64,000 nt of DNA from Streptomyces sp. NBC_01689. Its GTDB lineage: Bacteria > Actinomycetota > Actinomycetes > Streptomycetales > Streptomycetaceae. Made by a program: the position numbers and the translations under genes. The DNA lies in NCBI RefSeq assembly GCF_036250675.1, contig NZ_CP109592.1:1364001-1428000 (forward strand), read 5' to 3'. Each line of letters starts with the position of its first letter. The first letter of the stretch is position 1. Shown one piece after another: positions 46,425 to 57,393 of this stretch. Below the pieces are notes generated by a model. It worked only from the letters and a program-made list of their open reading frames with translations, searched no databases and was not told where the DNA came from.

Positions 46425-49057
46425 ACCGGCTCACCCAGAAGTCCCAGCAAGCGGTGCAGGAGGCGCAGACGATCGCCGGCCGGCTGAACCAGTCCGAGGT
46501 CGACGGTGAACATCTGCTGCTCGCCCTGCTCGACCAGCCGGACGGTCTGATCGCGCGGCTGGCGGACCAGACCGGTGCGGACACCCAGGCCCTGCGCGCC
46601 GCCGTCTCCGAGGAACTGGCCCGCCGGCCGAAGGTGACCGGGCCCGGCGCCACGCCCGGACAGGTGTACGTCACCCAGCGGCTGGCCCGGGTGCTGGACG
46701 CCGCCGAGCAGGAGGCCAAGCGACTGAAGGACGAGTACGTGTCGGTCGAGCACCTTCTGCTGGCGCTGGCGGAGGAGGGGTCCCGGACGGCCGCGGGGCG
46801 CCTGCTCAAGAAGTTCGGCGTCACCGAGGACGCGTTCCTGGCCGCGCTGACCCGGATCCGCGGCAACCAGCGCGTCACCTCGGCGACCCCCGAGGCGTCG
46901 TACGAGGCCCTGGAGAAGTACGGCCGTGATCTGGTGGCCGAGGCGCGCGGCGGCCGGATGGACCCGGTGATCGGCCGGGACGCGGAGATCCGCCGGGTGA
47001 TCCAGATCCTGAGCCGCAAGACCAAGAACAACCCGGTGCTCATCGGCGACCCGGGCGTGGGCAAGACGGCCATCGTGGAGGGTCTGGCGCAGCGCATCGT
47101 GCGCGGTGACGTGCCGGACGGGCTGCGCGACCGGACGATCTTCTCGCTCGACATGAGCGCCCTCGTGGCGGGCGCCAAGTACCGCGGCGAGTTCGAGGAA
47201 CGGCTGCAGGCCGTGCTGAGCGAGGTCAAGGCGGCCGAGGGGCGCATCCTGCTCTTCGTCGACGAACTGCACACGGTCGTCGGCGCGGGCGGCGGTGCCG
47301 AAGGGGCCATGGACGCCGGGAACATGCTCAAGCCGATGCTGGCCCGCGGCGAACTCCACATGATCGGGGCGACGACCCTGGAGGAGTACCGCAAGTACGT
47401 CGAGTCCGACGCGGCTCTCGAACGCCGCTTCCAGCAGGTGCTGGTGGACGAGCCGAGCGTCGAGGACACGGTCTCCATCCTGCGCGGGCTGCGCGAGCGG
47501 CTGGAGGTCTTCCACGGGGTGAAGATCCAGGACACGGCCCTGGTCGCGGCGGCCACCCTCAGCCATCGGTACATCACCGACCGGTTCCTGCCGGACAAGG
47601 CCATCGACCTGGTCGACGAGGCCTGTGCCCGGCTGCGGACGGAGATCGACTCCATGCCCGCCGAGCTGGACGGGATCACCCGCCGGGTGACCCGTCTGGA
47701 GATCGAGGACGCGGCGCTCGCGAAGGAGAGCGATCCGGCCAGCGCGAAGCGTCTGGAGGAGCTGCGCCGCGAACTGTCCGATCTGCGCGCCGAGTCCGAC
47801 GCGATGCACGCCCAGTGGGACGCGGAGCGCCAGGCCATCCGCCGGGTGCAGGAACTGCGCCAGGAACTGGAACAGGTGCGGCAGGAGGCCGAGGAGGCCG
47901 AACGCAGTTACGACCTCGACCGCGCCGCCGAACTGCGCTACGGCAGGCTCACCGAGCTGGAACGCCGGCTGGCCTCCGAGGAGGAGCGGCTCGACTCCAA
48001 GCAGGGCGACAACCGGTTGCTGCGCGAGGTGGTGACGGAGGACGAGATCGCGGAGATCGTGGCGGCCTGGACGGGCATCCCGGTCACCCGGCTCCAGGAG
48101 GGCGAGCGCGAGAAGCTGCTGCGGCTCGACGAGATCCTCACCGAGCGGGTGATCGGCCAGGACGAGGCGGTCAAACTGGTCGCCGACGCCATCATCCGCG
48201 CCCGTTCCGGCATCCGTGACCCGCGCCGGCCCATCGGCTCGTTCCTCTTCCTCGGCCCCACCGGCGTCGGGAAGACCGAACTCGCCAAGACGCTCGCCGC
48301 GGCGCTCTTCGACTCCGAGGAGAACATCGTCCGGCTGGACATGAGCGAGTACCAGGAGCGGCACACCGTCAGCAGACTGGTCGGAGCCCCTCCCGGCTAC
48401 GTCGGGTACGAGGAGGGCGGCCAGCTCACCGAGGCGGTGCGCCGCAAGCCGTACTCCGTGGTCCTGTTCGACGAGGTGGAGAAGGCTCACGCCGATGTGT
48501 TCAACACGTTGCTGCAGGTCCTCGACGACGGCCGGATCACCGACTCGCAGGGCCGCACGGTCGACTTCCGCAACACCGTGGTGATCATGACGTCGAACAT
48601 CGGATCGGCGCACCTGCTGGACGGGGTGACCGCCGACGGCGAGATCGAGCCGGAGGCGCGGGCCCTGGTGCTGGGCGAGCTGCAGAGCCACTTCCGGCCC
48701 GAGTTCCTCAACCGGATCGACGACATCGTGCTGTTCAAGCCGCTGGGGCTGCCGCAGATCGAGCGCATCGTGGAGCTTCAGTTCAGCGACCTGCGCAGGC
48801 GTCTGGCCGAGCGGCAGATCAGCGTCGAGCTGACGCCCGCGGCGCTCGAACTCATCGCCCGGCAGGGCTTCGATCCGGTGTACGGGGCGCGCCCGCTGCG
48901 CCGGTACATCTCGCACGAGGTCGAGACCCTCGTGGGCCGGGCCCTGATCCGTGGTGACGTGCAGGACGGGTCGACGATCCGGGTCGACGCGCAGCACGGC
49001 GAACTGGTCGTCACCTACGGCGAACCGGCGGTGCCGGACGTCCGGAAGGCGGCGTGA
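46415..49057 (+). CDS. clpB: Disaggregase ClpB
   Basis: 880 residues from the GTG at 46415, behind AGGAG (ATG 46421 is possible). Clp-N repeats (about 1-145), first AAA+ domain with Walker A GDPGVGKT and the Walker B box ILLFVDELH, the coiled-coil middle domain specific to ClpB (about 405-530; [20 protein letters not shown]), and second AAA+ domain with GPTGVGKT and [11 protein letters not shown]. No ClpP-binding loop is evident. The hexameric ATPase extracts proteins from aggregates together with DnaK, GrpE and DnaJ, all encoded in this operon. Confidence 0.95.
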   Translation: MDMNRLTQKSQQAVQEAQTIAGRLNQSEVDGEHLLLALLDQPDGLIARLADQTGADTQALRAAVSEELARRPKVTGPGATPGQVYVTQRLARVLDAAEQEAKRLKDEYVSVEHLLLALAEEGSRTAAGRLLKKFGVTEDAFLAALTRIRGNQRVTSATPEASYEALEKYGRDLVAEARGGRMDPVIGRDAEIRRVIQILSRKTKNNPVLIGDPGVGKTAIVEGLAQRIVRGDVPDGLRDRTIFSLDMSALVAGAKYRGEFEERLQAVLSEVKAAEGRILLFVDELHTVVGAGGGAEGAMDAGNMLKPMLARGELHMIGATTLEEYRKYVESDAALERRFQQVLVDEPSVEDTVSILRGLRERLEVFHGVKIQDTALVAAATLSHRYITDRFLPDKAIDLVDEACARLRTEIDSMPAELDGITRRVTRLEIEDAALAKESDPASAKRLEELRRELSDLRAESDAMHAQWDAERQAIRRVQELRQELEQVRQEAEEAERSYDLDRAAELRYGRLTELERRLASEEERLDSKQGDNRLLREVVTEDEIAEIVAAWTGIPVTRLQEGEREKLLRLDEILTERVIGQDEAVKLVADAIIRARSGIRDPRRPIGSFLFLGPTGVGKTELAKTLAAALFDSEENIVRLDMSEYQERHTVSRLVGAPPGYVGYEEGGQLTEAVRRKPYSVVLFDEVEKAHADVFNTLLQVLDDGRITDSQGRTVDFRNTVVIMTSNIGSAHLLDGVTADGEIEPEARALVLGELQSHFRPEFLNRIDDIVLFKPLGLPQIERIVELQFSDLRRRLAERQISVELTPAALELIARQGFDPVYGARPLRRYISHEVETLVGRALIRGDVQDGSTIRVDAQHGELVVTYGEPAVPDVRKAA

Positions 49058-49506
49058 GCGCGATGGGCGCGACATCGGCCGGGACGGTCACCTGCGACCA
49101 CTGCGGCCGCGGCAACCGGGTGCCGGCGGCCGCCGCGGGCACCCCGCGGTGCGGGAACTGCCACTCCCCCCTGGCGTGGATCACCGAGGCCGGTGACGCG
49201 GACTTCGCCGAGGTCGCCGAACAGGCGAAGCCGTTCGTCCTCGTCGACCTGTGGGCCACCTGGTGCGGGCCCTGCCGGACGGTCAGCCCCGCGCTGGAGC
49301 GGGTCGCCCACGAACTCGCCGGACGGGTGAAGCTGGTCAAGGTGGACATCGACCGGAGCCCGCGGCTCGCCCAGCGGTTCCAGGTGCAGGCCGTGCCGAC
49401 CCTGTTGCTGCTCGACGGGGGTGAGGTGATCTCCCGCAGGACCGGGGCGGCTCCCGCGCCGGCGCTGAGGGGGTGGGTCGAGGAGAGCCTGGCCGTCCGC
49501 CGATGA
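49054..49506 (+). CDS. Thioredoxin with N-terminal zinc ribbon (Trx2 type)
   Basis: 150 residues. An N-terminal zinc-ribbon motif CDHC...CGNC (about 14-38) precedes a thioredoxin domain with the active site WATWCGPC and the cis-proline region [12 protein letters not shown]. This is the layout of thioredoxin 2, a heat/oxidation-responsive disulfide reductase. Its GTG start overlaps the clpB stop (GTGA), so it is translated with the chaperones. It probably repairs oxidised clients. Confidence 0.9.
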   Translation: MSAMGATSAGTVTCDHCGRGNRVPAAAAGTPRCGNCHSPLAWITEAGDADFAEVAEQAKPFVLVDLWATWCGPCRTVSPALERVAHELAGRVKLVKVDIDRSPRLAQRFQVQAVPTLLLLDGGEVISRRTGAAPAPALRGWVEESLAVRR

Positions 49507-49558
49507 ACCGGGCCCCGTGAAGCCCGGCCCCCGTGAAGGGGGAGGAAGGAGACCCGCC

Positions 49559-49825
49559 ATGGCCGAGGCGCTGCCCGACCCGCATCTGCCGTACATCCGC
49601 TCCGTGACACCGCGCACCCCGGACGGGTGCGACGAGTGCCTGCACATCGGGTCCGAGTGGCTGCATCTGAGAATGTGCCTGACCTGCGGACACATCGGGT
49701 GCTGTGACTCCTCGAAGCTCCAGCACGCGCGGGCGCACGCCGCCACGGCGGGTCACCCCATCGTGCAGTCGTTCGAACCGGGTGAGGACTGGCGCTGGTG
49801 CTATCTCGACCAGGCCCTGGTCTGA
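49559..49825 (+). CDS. UBP-type zinc finger protein
   Basis: 88 residues from the ATG at 49559, with AAGGAG upstream. The sequence is almost entirely one UBP zinc-finger domain: DGCDECLHIGSEWLHLRMCL, then TCGHIGCCDSSKLQHARAHA, then GHPIVQSFEPGEDWRWCYLD, with Cys and His ligands in the expected order. In eukaryotes this domain binds the ubiquitin C-terminus; free-standing bacterial forms are widespread and their partner is unknown. It lies 52 bases after the thioredoxin gene and may share its transcript. Confidence 0.87.
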   Translation: MAEALPDPHLPYIRSVTPRTPDGCDECLHIGSEWLHLRMCLTCGHIGCCDSSKLQHARAHAATAGHPIVQSFEPGEDWRWCYLDQALV

Positions 49826-49856
49826 GGTGCGCGGGCGCCGGGCCGGAGTTCCCCGG

Positions 49857-50654
49857 TCAGCGCCAGTCGGGGGCGCCCGGCGCCGGGGCGGCGAGGGTCT
49901 CGATCGTCGTCCGCAGTTCCCGCATGACGGAGACGATCCGCGCCTCGTGCTCGTCCGTGAGCCGGGCGACGGGCACCGAGCAGCTGACGGCGTCGACGGC
50001 CGGTGTGTCGTAGCGCAGGGCGAAGCCGAATCCCGCGATGCCGGGCACCGTCTCCTCCCGGTCGACGGAGTAGCCGCGCTCGCGCACCCCGGCGAGGTCC
50101 GCGAGCAGCGCGGCCCGGTCGGTGTGGGTGTTCCCGGTGAGGGCCGCCAACGGGCCGGCGGGGAGCGGGAGTCCGTCGTCGGGGCGTTCGGCGAGCAGCG
50201 CCTTGCCGAGGGCGCCCGCATGGGCCGGGACCCGGCGGCCGACCCGGCTGAGGGTACGCGGGTACTCGTGGGACTCCCGGGTCGCGAGGTAGACGACGTC
50301 CGGCCCGTCGAGCCGCGCGAGGTGGATCGTCTCGCCGAGCGTGTCCGAGACCTCGTCGAGGCGGGGGCGCACCGCGCGGACATGGGCGTCCGCGTCGAGA
50401 TAGCCGGTGCCCGTGAGCAGGGCGCGGATCCCGATCCCGTAGAGCGAGCCGGTGGTGTCGGTGCGGACCCAGCCGCAGTCGACGAGGGTCCGCAGCAGTT
50501 GGTACATGCTGCTGCGCGGCACCTCCAGCTCCGCCGCGAGCTCGTCCAGACGGGCCGGCCGGTCGCCGCGCCCGGCGAGCAGTTCCAGCAGGGCGACGGT
50601 GCGGGACGCCGACTTCACGGCGCGCACGCCTCTGCTCTCGGACATGGGCCCCAT
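49857..50654 (-). CDS. IclR family transcriptional regulator
   Basis: 265 residues from the ATG at 50654 (ATG 50645 is an alternative). The N-terminal winged helix is visible as VALLELLAGRGDRPARLDEL, then AAELEVPRSSMYQLLRTLVD, and the C-terminal effector domain as LGETIHLARLDGPDVVYLAT, then RVPAHAGALGKALLAERPDD. Divergent from the glucarate operon, with direct repeats in the shared control region, so it very likely represses or activates those genes in response to a sugar acid. Confidence 0.9.
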   Translation of the reverse strand: MGPMSESRGVRAVKSASRTVALLELLAGRGDRPARLDELAAELEVPRSSMYQLLRTLVDCGWVRTDTTGSLYGIGIRALLTGTGYLDADAHVRAVRPRLDEVSDTLGETIHLARLDGPDVVYLATRESHEYPRTLSRVGRRVPAHAGALGKALLAERPDDGLPLPAGPLAALTGNTHTDRAALLADLAGVRERGYSVDREETVPGIAGFGFALRYDTPAVDAVSCSVPVARLTDEHEARIVSVMRELRTTIETLAAPAPGAPDWR

Positions 50655-50710
50655 CGTAAAACCGCCGAGCCTCCCCCCATTGACCCGCGATGGTTCACCC
50701 ACCTAACCTT

Positions 50711-50739
50711 CATCTGCATACATAAACACCATCTGCATA
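50711..50739. promoter_or_regulatory. Direct repeats in the IclR/glucarate control region
   Basis: CATCTGCATA occurs at 50711-50720 and again at 50730-50739, a 19-base period (about two helical turns), just before the dehydratase start. This is a likely IclR binding site; the overlap with the start region suggests repression. Confidence 0.55.
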
Positions 50740-50753
50740 TGGGGATGCGCATC

Positions 50754-51713
50754 ATGGAGCGGTTCAGCACGGAGGCCGAGGACGTGGCACGGCGACTGCG
50801 GGACGGCATGGCGGGCGGCGTGCTGTCCTTCCCTCTCACGAGCTTCCGGGACGACGGCGGCCTCGACCTGGACTCGTACCGCGCCTATCTGACCGCCCAG
50901 CTCGCGACCGCGCCGGGCGCGGTCTTCCCCGCCTGCGGAACCGGTGAGTTCTTCTCCCTGGACGAGGACGAGTACCGCGCGGTCGTCACGGCCACGGCCG
51001 AGATCGCCGACGGGCGGCTGCCGGTGGTCGCGGGCATCGGCTACGGCTGGGCACAGGCGCTGCGGTTCGCCCGGATCGCCGAGGAGGCCGGCGCGGACGC
51101 CCTCCTGGTGATGCCGCACTACCTGGTCGCCGCCCCGCAGGACGGCCTGGTGGAGCAGCTGCGCCGGATCGCGGCCGGCACCTCCCTGCCCCTCATCGCC
51201 TACCAGCGCGGACAGGTCGCCTTCAGCGCAGACAGTCTGCGCAGGATCGCGGACATCCCCACGGTCGTCGGCCTCAAGGACGGCCACAGCGACCTCGACC
51301 GGCTCCAGCGGCTCACGCTCGCCGCCCCCGACGGCTTCCTGTTCTTCAACGGCGCCTCGACCGCGGAGGTCCAGGCCCGCGCCTACGCCACCGTGGGCGT
51401 GCCCGCCTACTCCTCCGCGGTCCACGCCTTCGCACCGGACATCGCGAACGCCTTCTTCACCGCGCTGCGCGACGACGACCAGGAGCGCACGACCGCTCTG
51501 CTGCGGGACTTCTACGTCCCGCTCGTCGAACTGCGCGACCGGGTGCCGGGCTACGCCGTCTCGCTGGTCAAGGCAGCCGCCCGGCTGCGCGGCCTGCCCG
51601 TCGGCCCGGTCCGGGCACCGCTCACCGACCCCGGCCCGGACGACCTCGCCCTCCTCGCGAAGATCCTCGACGCCGGACAGCTCCTGACCGAAGCCGCGCC
51701 CGGCCGACGCTGA
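50754..51713 (+). CDS. 5-dehydro-4-deoxyglucarate dehydratase
   Basis: 319 residues from the ATG at 50754, behind GGGGA; ATGs at 50739 and 50745 are in frame. DapA-like aldolase-family barrel: [20 protein letters not shown], then [40 protein letters not shown], and the Schiff-base lysine in [11 protein letters not shown]. The enzyme dehydrates and decarboxylates 5-dehydro-4-deoxy-D-glucarate to 2-oxoglutarate semialdehyde. The next gene makes its substrate. The full sequence matches the KdgD subgroup rather than dihydrodipicolinate synthase. Confidence 0.9.
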   Translation: MERFSTEAEDVARRLRDGMAGGVLSFPLTSFRDDGGLDLDSYRAYLTAQLATAPGAVFPACGTGEFFSLDEDEYRAVVTATAEIADGRLPVVAGIGYGWAQALRFARIAEEAGADALLVMPHYLVAAPQDGLVEQLRRIAAGTSLPLIAYQRGQVAFSADSLRRIADIPTVVGLKDGHSDLDRLQRLTLAAPDGFLFFNGASTAEVQARAYATVGVPAYSSAVHAFAPDIANAFFTALRDDDQERTTALLRDFYVPLVELRDRVPGYAVSLVKAAARLRGLPVGPVRAPLTDPGPDDLALLAKILDAGQLLTEAAPGRR

Positions 51714-51790
51714 CCCCCGGCGCTCCCCTCCTCTCCGCCTCCCCTCCTCCCCGCGCCCCCACCCACCGCGTACACAAGGACCCCGAAGAC

Positions 51791-53125
51791 ATGGGCATCA
51801 GCCAGCCGACCGTCACCGCCTTCGACGTCTATCCGGTCGCGGGGCGGGACTCCATGGAACTGAACCTCTCCGGCGCGCACGGCCCCTACTTCACCCGCAA
51901 CGTGGTCGTCCTGACGGACTCGGAGGGCCGCACGGGGCTCGGCGAGGTCCCGGGCGGGGAGAGGATCACCCGGACCCTGCGGGACGCCGGGCCACTGGTC
52001 GTCGGCGCGAAGGTGGGCGACTACCAGCGCGTGCTGCGGGAGATCGGGGCCGAGTTCGCCGACCGGGACTCCGGCGGACGCGGCGCCCAGACCTTCGACC
52101 TGCGGACCACCGTCCACGCCGTCACCGCCGTCGAGTCGGCGCTGCTCGACCTCCTCGGACAGCACCTCGACGTACCCGTGGCGGCCCTCCTCGGCGACGG
52201 CCAACAGCGCGCTTCCGTACGGGTCCTCGGCTATCTGTTCTACGTCGGTGACCCCGACCGCACCGGCCTGGAGTACGTCCGCGAACCGGACGCCTCCGTG
52301 GACTGGTACCGGATCCGCCACGAGGAGGCCCTCTCCCCCGGGGCGATCGTGCGCCAGGCGGAGGCCGCGTACGACCTCTACGGCTTCCGGGACTTCAAGC
52401 TCAAGGGCGGTGTGCTGGCGGGCACCGAGGAGGTCGAGGCCGTTCGCGCGCTGAAGGACCGCTTTCCCGAGGCGCGGATCACCCTCGACCCGAACGGAGC
52501 GTGGTCGCTGCGCGAGGCCGTCGAGCTGTGCGCGCCCCTGGTCGGCACCCTCGCCTACGCCGAGGATCCCTGCGGGGCCGAGGACGGCTACTCGGGGCGG
52601 GAGATCCTGGCGGAGTTCCGGCGCGCCACCGGTCTGCCGACGGCGACCAACATGATCGCCACCGACTGGCGGCAGTTGACCCACGCCCTGGCCCTGCAGT
52701 CGGTCTCCATCCCGCTGGCCGACCCGCACTTCTGGACGATGCGCGGCTCCGTACGGGTCGCCCAGCTCTGCCACGCGACGGGACTGACCTGGGGCTGCCA
52801 CTCCAACAACCACTTCGACATCTCGCTCGCCATGGTGACCCACTGCGGCGCGGCGGCACCGGGTGCGTACAACGCCCTGGACACGCACTGGATCTGGCAG
52901 GAGGGGCTGGAGCGGCTCACCGTCGAGCCGCCGCGCATCGTCGACGGGGAGATCGCCGTCCCGGACGCCCCCGGGCTCGGGGTCCGCGTCGACATGGACC
53001 GGCTCCTCGCGGCCCACGAGCTCTACCGGGAGAAGGCACTCGGGGCGCGCGACGACGCCGCCGGAATGCAGTTCCTCATCCCTGGCTGGGAGTTCGACGG
53101 CAAGCGTCCGTGTCTGGTGCGGTGA
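51791..53125 (+). CDS. gudD: Glucarate dehydratase
   Basis: 444 residues, enolase superfamily. N-terminal capping domain with [20 protein letters not shown], then the barrel with the KxK base in [13 protein letters not shown], metal ligands in [27 protein letters not shown] and the downstream TNMIATDW, and the His/Asp dyad near [18 protein letters not shown]. It removes water from D-glucarate to give 5-dehydro-4-deoxyglucarate, feeding the preceding dehydratase. The gene starts 77 bases after it, in the same direction. Confidence 0.93.
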   Translation: MGISQPTVTAFDVYPVAGRDSMELNLSGAHGPYFTRNVVVLTDSEGRTGLGEVPGGERITRTLRDAGPLVVGAKVGDYQRVLREIGAEFADRDSGGRGAQTFDLRTTVHAVTAVESALLDLLGQHLDVPVAALLGDGQQRASVRVLGYLFYVGDPDRTGLEYVREPDASVDWYRIRHEEALSPGAIVRQAEAAYDLYGFRDFKLKGGVLAGTEEVEAVRALKDRFPEARITLDPNGAWSLREAVELCAPLVGTLAYAEDPCGAEDGYSGREILAEFRRATGLPTATNMIATDWRQLTHALALQSVSIPLADPHFWTMRGSVRVAQLCHATGLTWGCHSNNHFDISLAMVTHCGAAAPGAYNALDTHWIWQEGLERLTVEPPRIVDGEIAVPDAPGLGVRVDMDRLLAAHELYREKALGARDDAAGMQFLIPGWEFDGKRPCLVR

Positions 53126-53306
53126 CCTCCGGCGGTCGGCCGTCGGGGGGCGATCGTCGGGGTGTCGGCGTTCGGCGGGGCGGGCGTCGCGCGTCCGGCG
53201 TCCGCCGCCGTGGGCGGCGTTGACCACCGTATTTTTCCCCGCGCGACGTGGTCCGTTGCCCCTGCGCCCTTCCGGGGAAGGACGTCGGCCTGACAGACTC
53301 CGGAGA

Positions 53307-54710
53307 GTGCGCGACTTCGACATGCTTGTCATAGGATCCGGCCCCGGTGGGCAGAAGGCCGCCATCGCCGCGGCGAAGCTCGGCCGCCGGGTCGCCGTCG
53401 TCGACCGGCCCGACATGGTCGGCGGGGTGTCCATCCACACCGGGACCATCCCCTCCAAGACCCTGCGCGAGGCGGTCCTCTACCTCACCGGCCTCACCCA
53501 GCGCGACATGTACGGGCAGAGCTACCGGCTCAAGGAGGACATCACCGTCGCCGACCTGACCGCGCGCACCCAGCACGTGGTCAGCCGCGAGGTCGACGTC
53601 ATCCGCAGCCAGCTCTCCCGCAACCACGTCTCCCTCTTCGCCGGCACCGGGCGCTTCGTGGACGACCACACCGTCGCCCTGACCGAGGCCAACGGCAACG
53701 AACAACTGCTGACCGCCGAGCACATCGTGATCGCCACCGGCACCCGGCCGGCCCGGCCCGCCTCCGTCGAGTTCGACGGACGCACGATCATGGACTCGGA
53801 CAACGTTCTCAACCTGGAGCGGGTGCCGCGCTCCATGGTCATCGTCGGCGCCGGTGTGATCGGCATGGAGTACGCCTCCATGTTCGCCGCCCTCGGCAGC
53901 AAGATCACGGTGGTCGAGAAGCGGGCCTCCATGCTCGACTTCTGCGACGTCGAGGTCATCGAGTCGCTGAAGTACCACCTGCGCGACCTGGCCGTCACCT
54001 TCCGCTTCGGTGAGACGGTCGCCGCGGTCGAGCGTCACCCCCGGGGCACGCTCACCGTCCTGGAGAGCGGCAAGAAGATCCCCGCGGACACCGTGATGTA
54101 CTCCGCGGGCCGACAGGGTCTCACCGACGAACTCGACCTGGACAAGGCGGGGTTGTCCGCCGACCCGCGCGGCCGGATCAAGGTTGACGAGAACTACCGC
54201 ACCGAGGTCCCGCACATCTACGCCGTGGGCGACGTCATCGGCTTCCCGGCCCTGGCCGCGACCTCGATGGAGCAGGGACGTACGGCGGCGTACCACGCGT
54301 TCGGCGAACCGGTGCACCCGATGCACGACCTCCAGCCGATCGGCATCTACACCATCCCGGAGATCAGTTTCATCGGGCGCACCGAGGACCAGCTCACCGA
54401 GGACTGCGTGCCCTTCGAGGTCGGCGTCTCGCGCTACCGGGAACTGGCCCGGGGCCAGATCATCGGCGACTCGCACGGCATGCTCAAGCTCCTCGTCTCC
54501 CCCGACGACCGCAAGCTGCTCGGCGTGCACTGCTTCGGCACCGGTGCCACCGAGCTGATCCACATCGGCCAGTCGGTGATGGGCTGCGGCGGCACGGTCG
54601 ACTACCTGGTCGACGCGGTGTTCAACTACCCGACGCTCGCGGAGTCCTACAAGGTCGCCGCCCTGGACGCGACCAACAAGATCCGCCAGATCGACCGGCT
54701 CAAGGACTGA
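53307..54710 (+). CDS. sthA: Soluble pyridine nucleotide transhydrogenase (Si-specific)
   Basis: 467 residues from the GTG at 53307, close to the usual 466 of the family. FAD motif [23 protein letters not shown] motif [20 protein letters not shown], and second FAD motif [20 protein letters not shown]. The redox-disulfide site of dihydrolipoamide dehydrogenase is replaced by [16 protein letters not shown], which marks SthA. It interconverts NADPH and NADH. It lies 181 bases after the glucarate genes, so a shared transcript is uncertain. A bidirectional terminator follows. Confidence 0.92.
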   Translation: MRDFDMLVIGSGPGGQKAAIAAAKLGRRVAVVDRPDMVGGVSIHTGTIPSKTLREAVLYLTGLTQRDMYGQSYRLKEDITVADLTARTQHVVSREVDVIRSQLSRNHVSLFAGTGRFVDDHTVALTEANGNEQLLTAEHIVIATGTRPARPASVEFDGRTIMDSDNVLNLERVPRSMVIVGAGVIGMEYASMFAALGSKITVVEKRASMLDFCDVEVIESLKYHLRDLAVTFRFGETVAAVERHPRGTLTVLESGKKIPADTVMYSAGRQGLTDELDLDKAGLSADPRGRIKVDENYRTEVPHIYAVGDVIGFPALAATSMEQGRTAAYHAFGEPVHPMHDLQPIGIYTIPEISFIGRTEDQLTEDCVPFEVGVSRYRELARGQIIGDSHGMLKLLVSPDDRKLLGVHCFGTGATELIHIGQSVMGCGGTVDYLVDAVFNYPTLAESYKVAALDATNKIRQIDRLKD

Positions 54711-54718
54711 CCGGCGGG

Positions 54719-54776
54719 GCTGGGCTGGGCTGGGCTGGGGCGCGACGGCGACGTCACGCCCAGCCCCAGCCCCAGC
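54719..54776. terminator. Bidirectional terminator hairpin
   Basis: A run of GCTGGG repeats at 54719-54740 can pair with CAGCCCC repeats at 54757-54776, giving a long imperfect stem between the convergent sthA and permease genes. Confidence 0.7.
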
Positions 54777-54822
54777 GGGCCTCGCCCCTCCCGTCGTCGG
54801 CGTCCACGGCCGCGCTCCCCCG

Positions 54823-57393
54823 TCACTCCCTCGCGCTGATCGCCTCCACCGGTCTGATCCTCAGCAGCAGTCGGGTGGGGACCATCGTGCCGGCCGCCGC
54901 GAGGACGGCCACCGTGCCGGAGATCGCCAGGAGGCCGAGCGCCGGCACGGCCGGGAACGGCGAGCCGGTCATCGCCAGGGCGACGAGGACCAGCGGGAAC
55001 ACGGCAACCAGTAGCCCGACGCCCACTCCGGTCCCGATGACGACGACGCCCTCCCGTCGCATCATGCCCAGGACCTGTCGGTGGGTCGTGCCGGACAGCC
55101 GCAGCAGGGCGAACTCGCGCCGGCGCGCGGCGGTGCTCATCGCCAGCGTGTTCACCACGGTGATCGCCGTGTACGCGATGATCACGCCGACGACCAGGTA
55201 GTTGACCCAGGCGTTCGCCCGTTGCCCGGCCAGCTGGTCGTCGACGGCGAGACCGTCCTCGACCACGGTGCCGGGATACTCCTTCGCCGCGTGCGACAGC
55301 TCCCGCGTCAGCCCGGGCGCCGAGGGGGCCGAGCGGACCAGTACCGACCCGTCGGCCTTCCCGGTGGTGTGGGCGAGCAGCAGATCGTGGTCCATCGTCA
55401 GGTCGGCGAACCCGAAGCCCCGTGCGTAGACGGCGACGACCTTCCCACGGAACGGGGTGCCGTCCCCCAGATGGAGACGGGCGGTGTCCCCGACCCCGAG
55501 ACCGAGCCAGGAGGCCGCGGTGGTGCTGATCGCCACGGTGTCGCGGGACAGGGCCCCGATGTCCCCCTTCTCCCGCCGCAGGTCGAGGACCGTGCCGAGT
55601 GCCCCGGGTTCGACGCCCTGCACGCTGAACGAGACGGCCTCGTCGGCGCCCATCAGACTGCCCGCGCCGACGGCCTTCGAGGTCACCAGCCCGGTGGCCG
55701 ACGCCACTCCCTTCATACCGCGCACCTTGCGGGCCAGTTCGGGCGACACCCCGGCGGGCGCGGTCAGGACGTGGTCGGCGAGGAGCCCCGACCGCACCTG
55801 CTCGGCGGACTCCCGGAGTCCGGTGGTCTGCGCGAAGACGACGGTCGACGCGAAGGACACGGCCAGCACCAGCGGGGTGATCGCCCCGGCCAGCCTGACG
55901 GCGTTGGCCCGGGTGTTGGCAGCGGCGAGACGGCCGGTGACACCGGTCCTTGCGACCAGCGGACCGAGCAGGCGTACGGCGGTACGGGCGACCAGCGGCC
56001 CGAGGACCGCGACGGTGATCACGAGGAGGAGCACGAGCGAGTTGGCAAGGCCCACGAGGGTGAAGAAGTCGGTGTCCTGGACGGTGCCGGTGACGAAGAG
56101 GCTCGCCGACAGCGCCAGCAGCACGAAGCCGGTGATCAGGCGTCCGCGGCCGAGACCGGGTGTCTCCACGGCGGCCTCGCCCAACGCCTCCGTGGGCCGG
56201 ATCCGGGTCGCCCGGTGGGACGCGGACACCACCGCGACCAGGGCGGTCAGGACGGTCACGAGCGCCGCCGCGAGAAACGGCAGCGGGCTGACGACGAGAC
56301 CGAAGTCGGGCGGCACGATGCCGTGTCCGGCGAACCGGTCACGGAGCCAGTGGACGAGGAGCAGCCCCGCCGGGCAGCCCAGCACACCGGCGGCCAGGCC
56401 CGTGGCCGCGGCCTCGGCGGCGACCATGCGCCGGATCTGGCCGGGTGTGGTGCCGATCGCGCGCAGCAGGGCGATCTCCCGGCGGCGGTGCCGGATCGAC
56501 AGCGAGGTCGTGGCGTACAGCACGAAGACGGCGACGAGCAGGACGTTGCCGCCGACCGCGGCGGCCAGCACGACGAGGTCGGAGCCGCCGAGGGTGACGT
56601 CGAGGAACTCCGCCCTCCCGCGGTCCCGGCCCGTGTGCACCGCGAGGGTGTCGTCGTGCAGCGCGGTCGTGACGGCGTCGGCGAGCCGTTGTGGCGGGGT
56701 GCCCGGGGAGGCGAGGACGCCGAAGGCCTCGACGGAGGCACCGGGGAGGGAGCGGAGCAGGTCGTCGTCGCCCAGGAGGACCACCGACCGGCGCGGTGAC
56801 CGCCCGCCCCGCGGCGCGACGAGTCCGCTCACCTCGAAGGCGCGCGGCACCGAGGCGCTCATCAGGCGGATTCCGTCGCCGGGGCGGACGCCGGCCCGGG
56901 CCGCGGTGTCGGTGTCCAGGACGATCTGCCCGGCCCTCCGCGGCGCGTGACCGGCGGTCAGCCGGAGGTCTCCCAGGCGCAGCGTCGACCAGTTGTGCGC
57001 CTCGACCGGCGCGCCGTGGCGTCCCGGTACCGGCCGGCCCGCGGCGGTCACCAGCCGTACGGTGGCGGCCCGGTCCGTGATCACGGACCGCACTCCGTCG
57101 ACGGCGGTGAGCCGGTCGGCGGTCGCGGGGCGCAGCGGGACCCGCTCGGGCAGTGGCTGCGTCTCCCTGACGGTCGTCCCGTCGATGTCCTGGAGGGTGA
57201 GTTCGACCTCCTGACGTCCCGCGACGACGACGTCCGCGGCCGCGTACCGCTCGGGGGAGGAACCGGCCCGGATGCCGGACTCCAGCAGGATGCCGCAGGC
57301 GCTGAGGACGGCGGCTCCCAGGAGCAGGGCGACGAAGGTGCCGGCGAAGCCGCCCTTGCGGGCCTTGAGCGTGAGCAGGGCGAGACGCAGCAT
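54823..57393 (-). CDS. ABC transporter permease (FtsX/MacB type)
   Basis: 856 residues from the ATG at 57393, behind GGAGGG. One N-terminal helix (FAGTFVALLLGAAVLSACGI), a large extracytoplasmic domain (about 45-240), then two sets of FtsX-type helices separated by a second extracytoplasmic domain (about 500-700), a duplicated layout common in Streptomyces exporters. FtsX segments include VFVLYATTSLSIRHRRREIA and LLRAIGTTPGQIRRMVAAEA, then LAMSTAARRREFALLRLSGT. Coupled to the ATPase gene through TGATG. Exports an unknown lipophilic substrate, antibiotic or peptide. Confidence 0.9.
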   Translation of the reverse strand: MLRLALLTLKARKGGFAGTFVALLLGAAVLSACGILLESGIRAGSSPERYAAADVVVAGRQEVELTLQDIDGTTVRETQPLPERVPLRPATADRLTAVDGVRSVITDRAATVRLVTAAGRPVPGRHGAPVEAHNWSTLRLGDLRLTAGHAPRRAGQIVLDTDTAARAGVRPGDGIRLMSASVPRAFEVSGLVAPRGGRSPRRSVVLLGDDDLLRSLPGASVEAFGVLASPGTPPQRLADAVTTALHDDTLAVHTGRDRGRAEFLDVTLGGSDLVVLAAAVGGNVLLVAVFVLYATTSLSIRHRRREIALLRAIGTTPGQIRRMVAAEAAATGLAAGVLGCPAGLLLVHWLRDRFAGHGIVPPDFGLVVSPLPFLAAALVTVLTALVAVVSASHRATRIRPTEALGEAAVETPGLGRGRLITGFVLLALSASLFVTGTVQDTDFFTLVGLANSLVLLLVITVAVLGPLVARTAVRLLGPLVARTGVTGRLAAANTRANAVRLAGAITPLVLAVSFASTVVFAQTTGLRESAEQVRSGLLADHVLTAPAGVSPELARKVRGMKGVASATGLVTSKAVGAGSLMGADEAVSFSVQGVEPGALGTVLDLRREKGDIGALSRDTVAISTTAASWLGLGVGDTARLHLGDGTPFRGKVVAVYARGFGFADLTMDHDLLLAHTTGKADGSVLVRSAPSAPGLTRELSHAAKEYPGTVVEDGLAVDDQLAGQRANAWVNYLVVGVIIAYTAITVVNTLAMSTAARRREFALLRLSGTTHRQVLGMMRREGVVVIGTGVGVGLLVAVFPLVLVALAMTGSPFPAVPALGLLAISGTVAVLAAAGTMVPTRLLLRIRPVEAISARE

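Noticed and set aside
46316..49075. Minus-strand open frame of 919 codons opposite clpB
   Set aside because: Antisense shadow; the plus strand encodes a full ClpB with both Walker sets.
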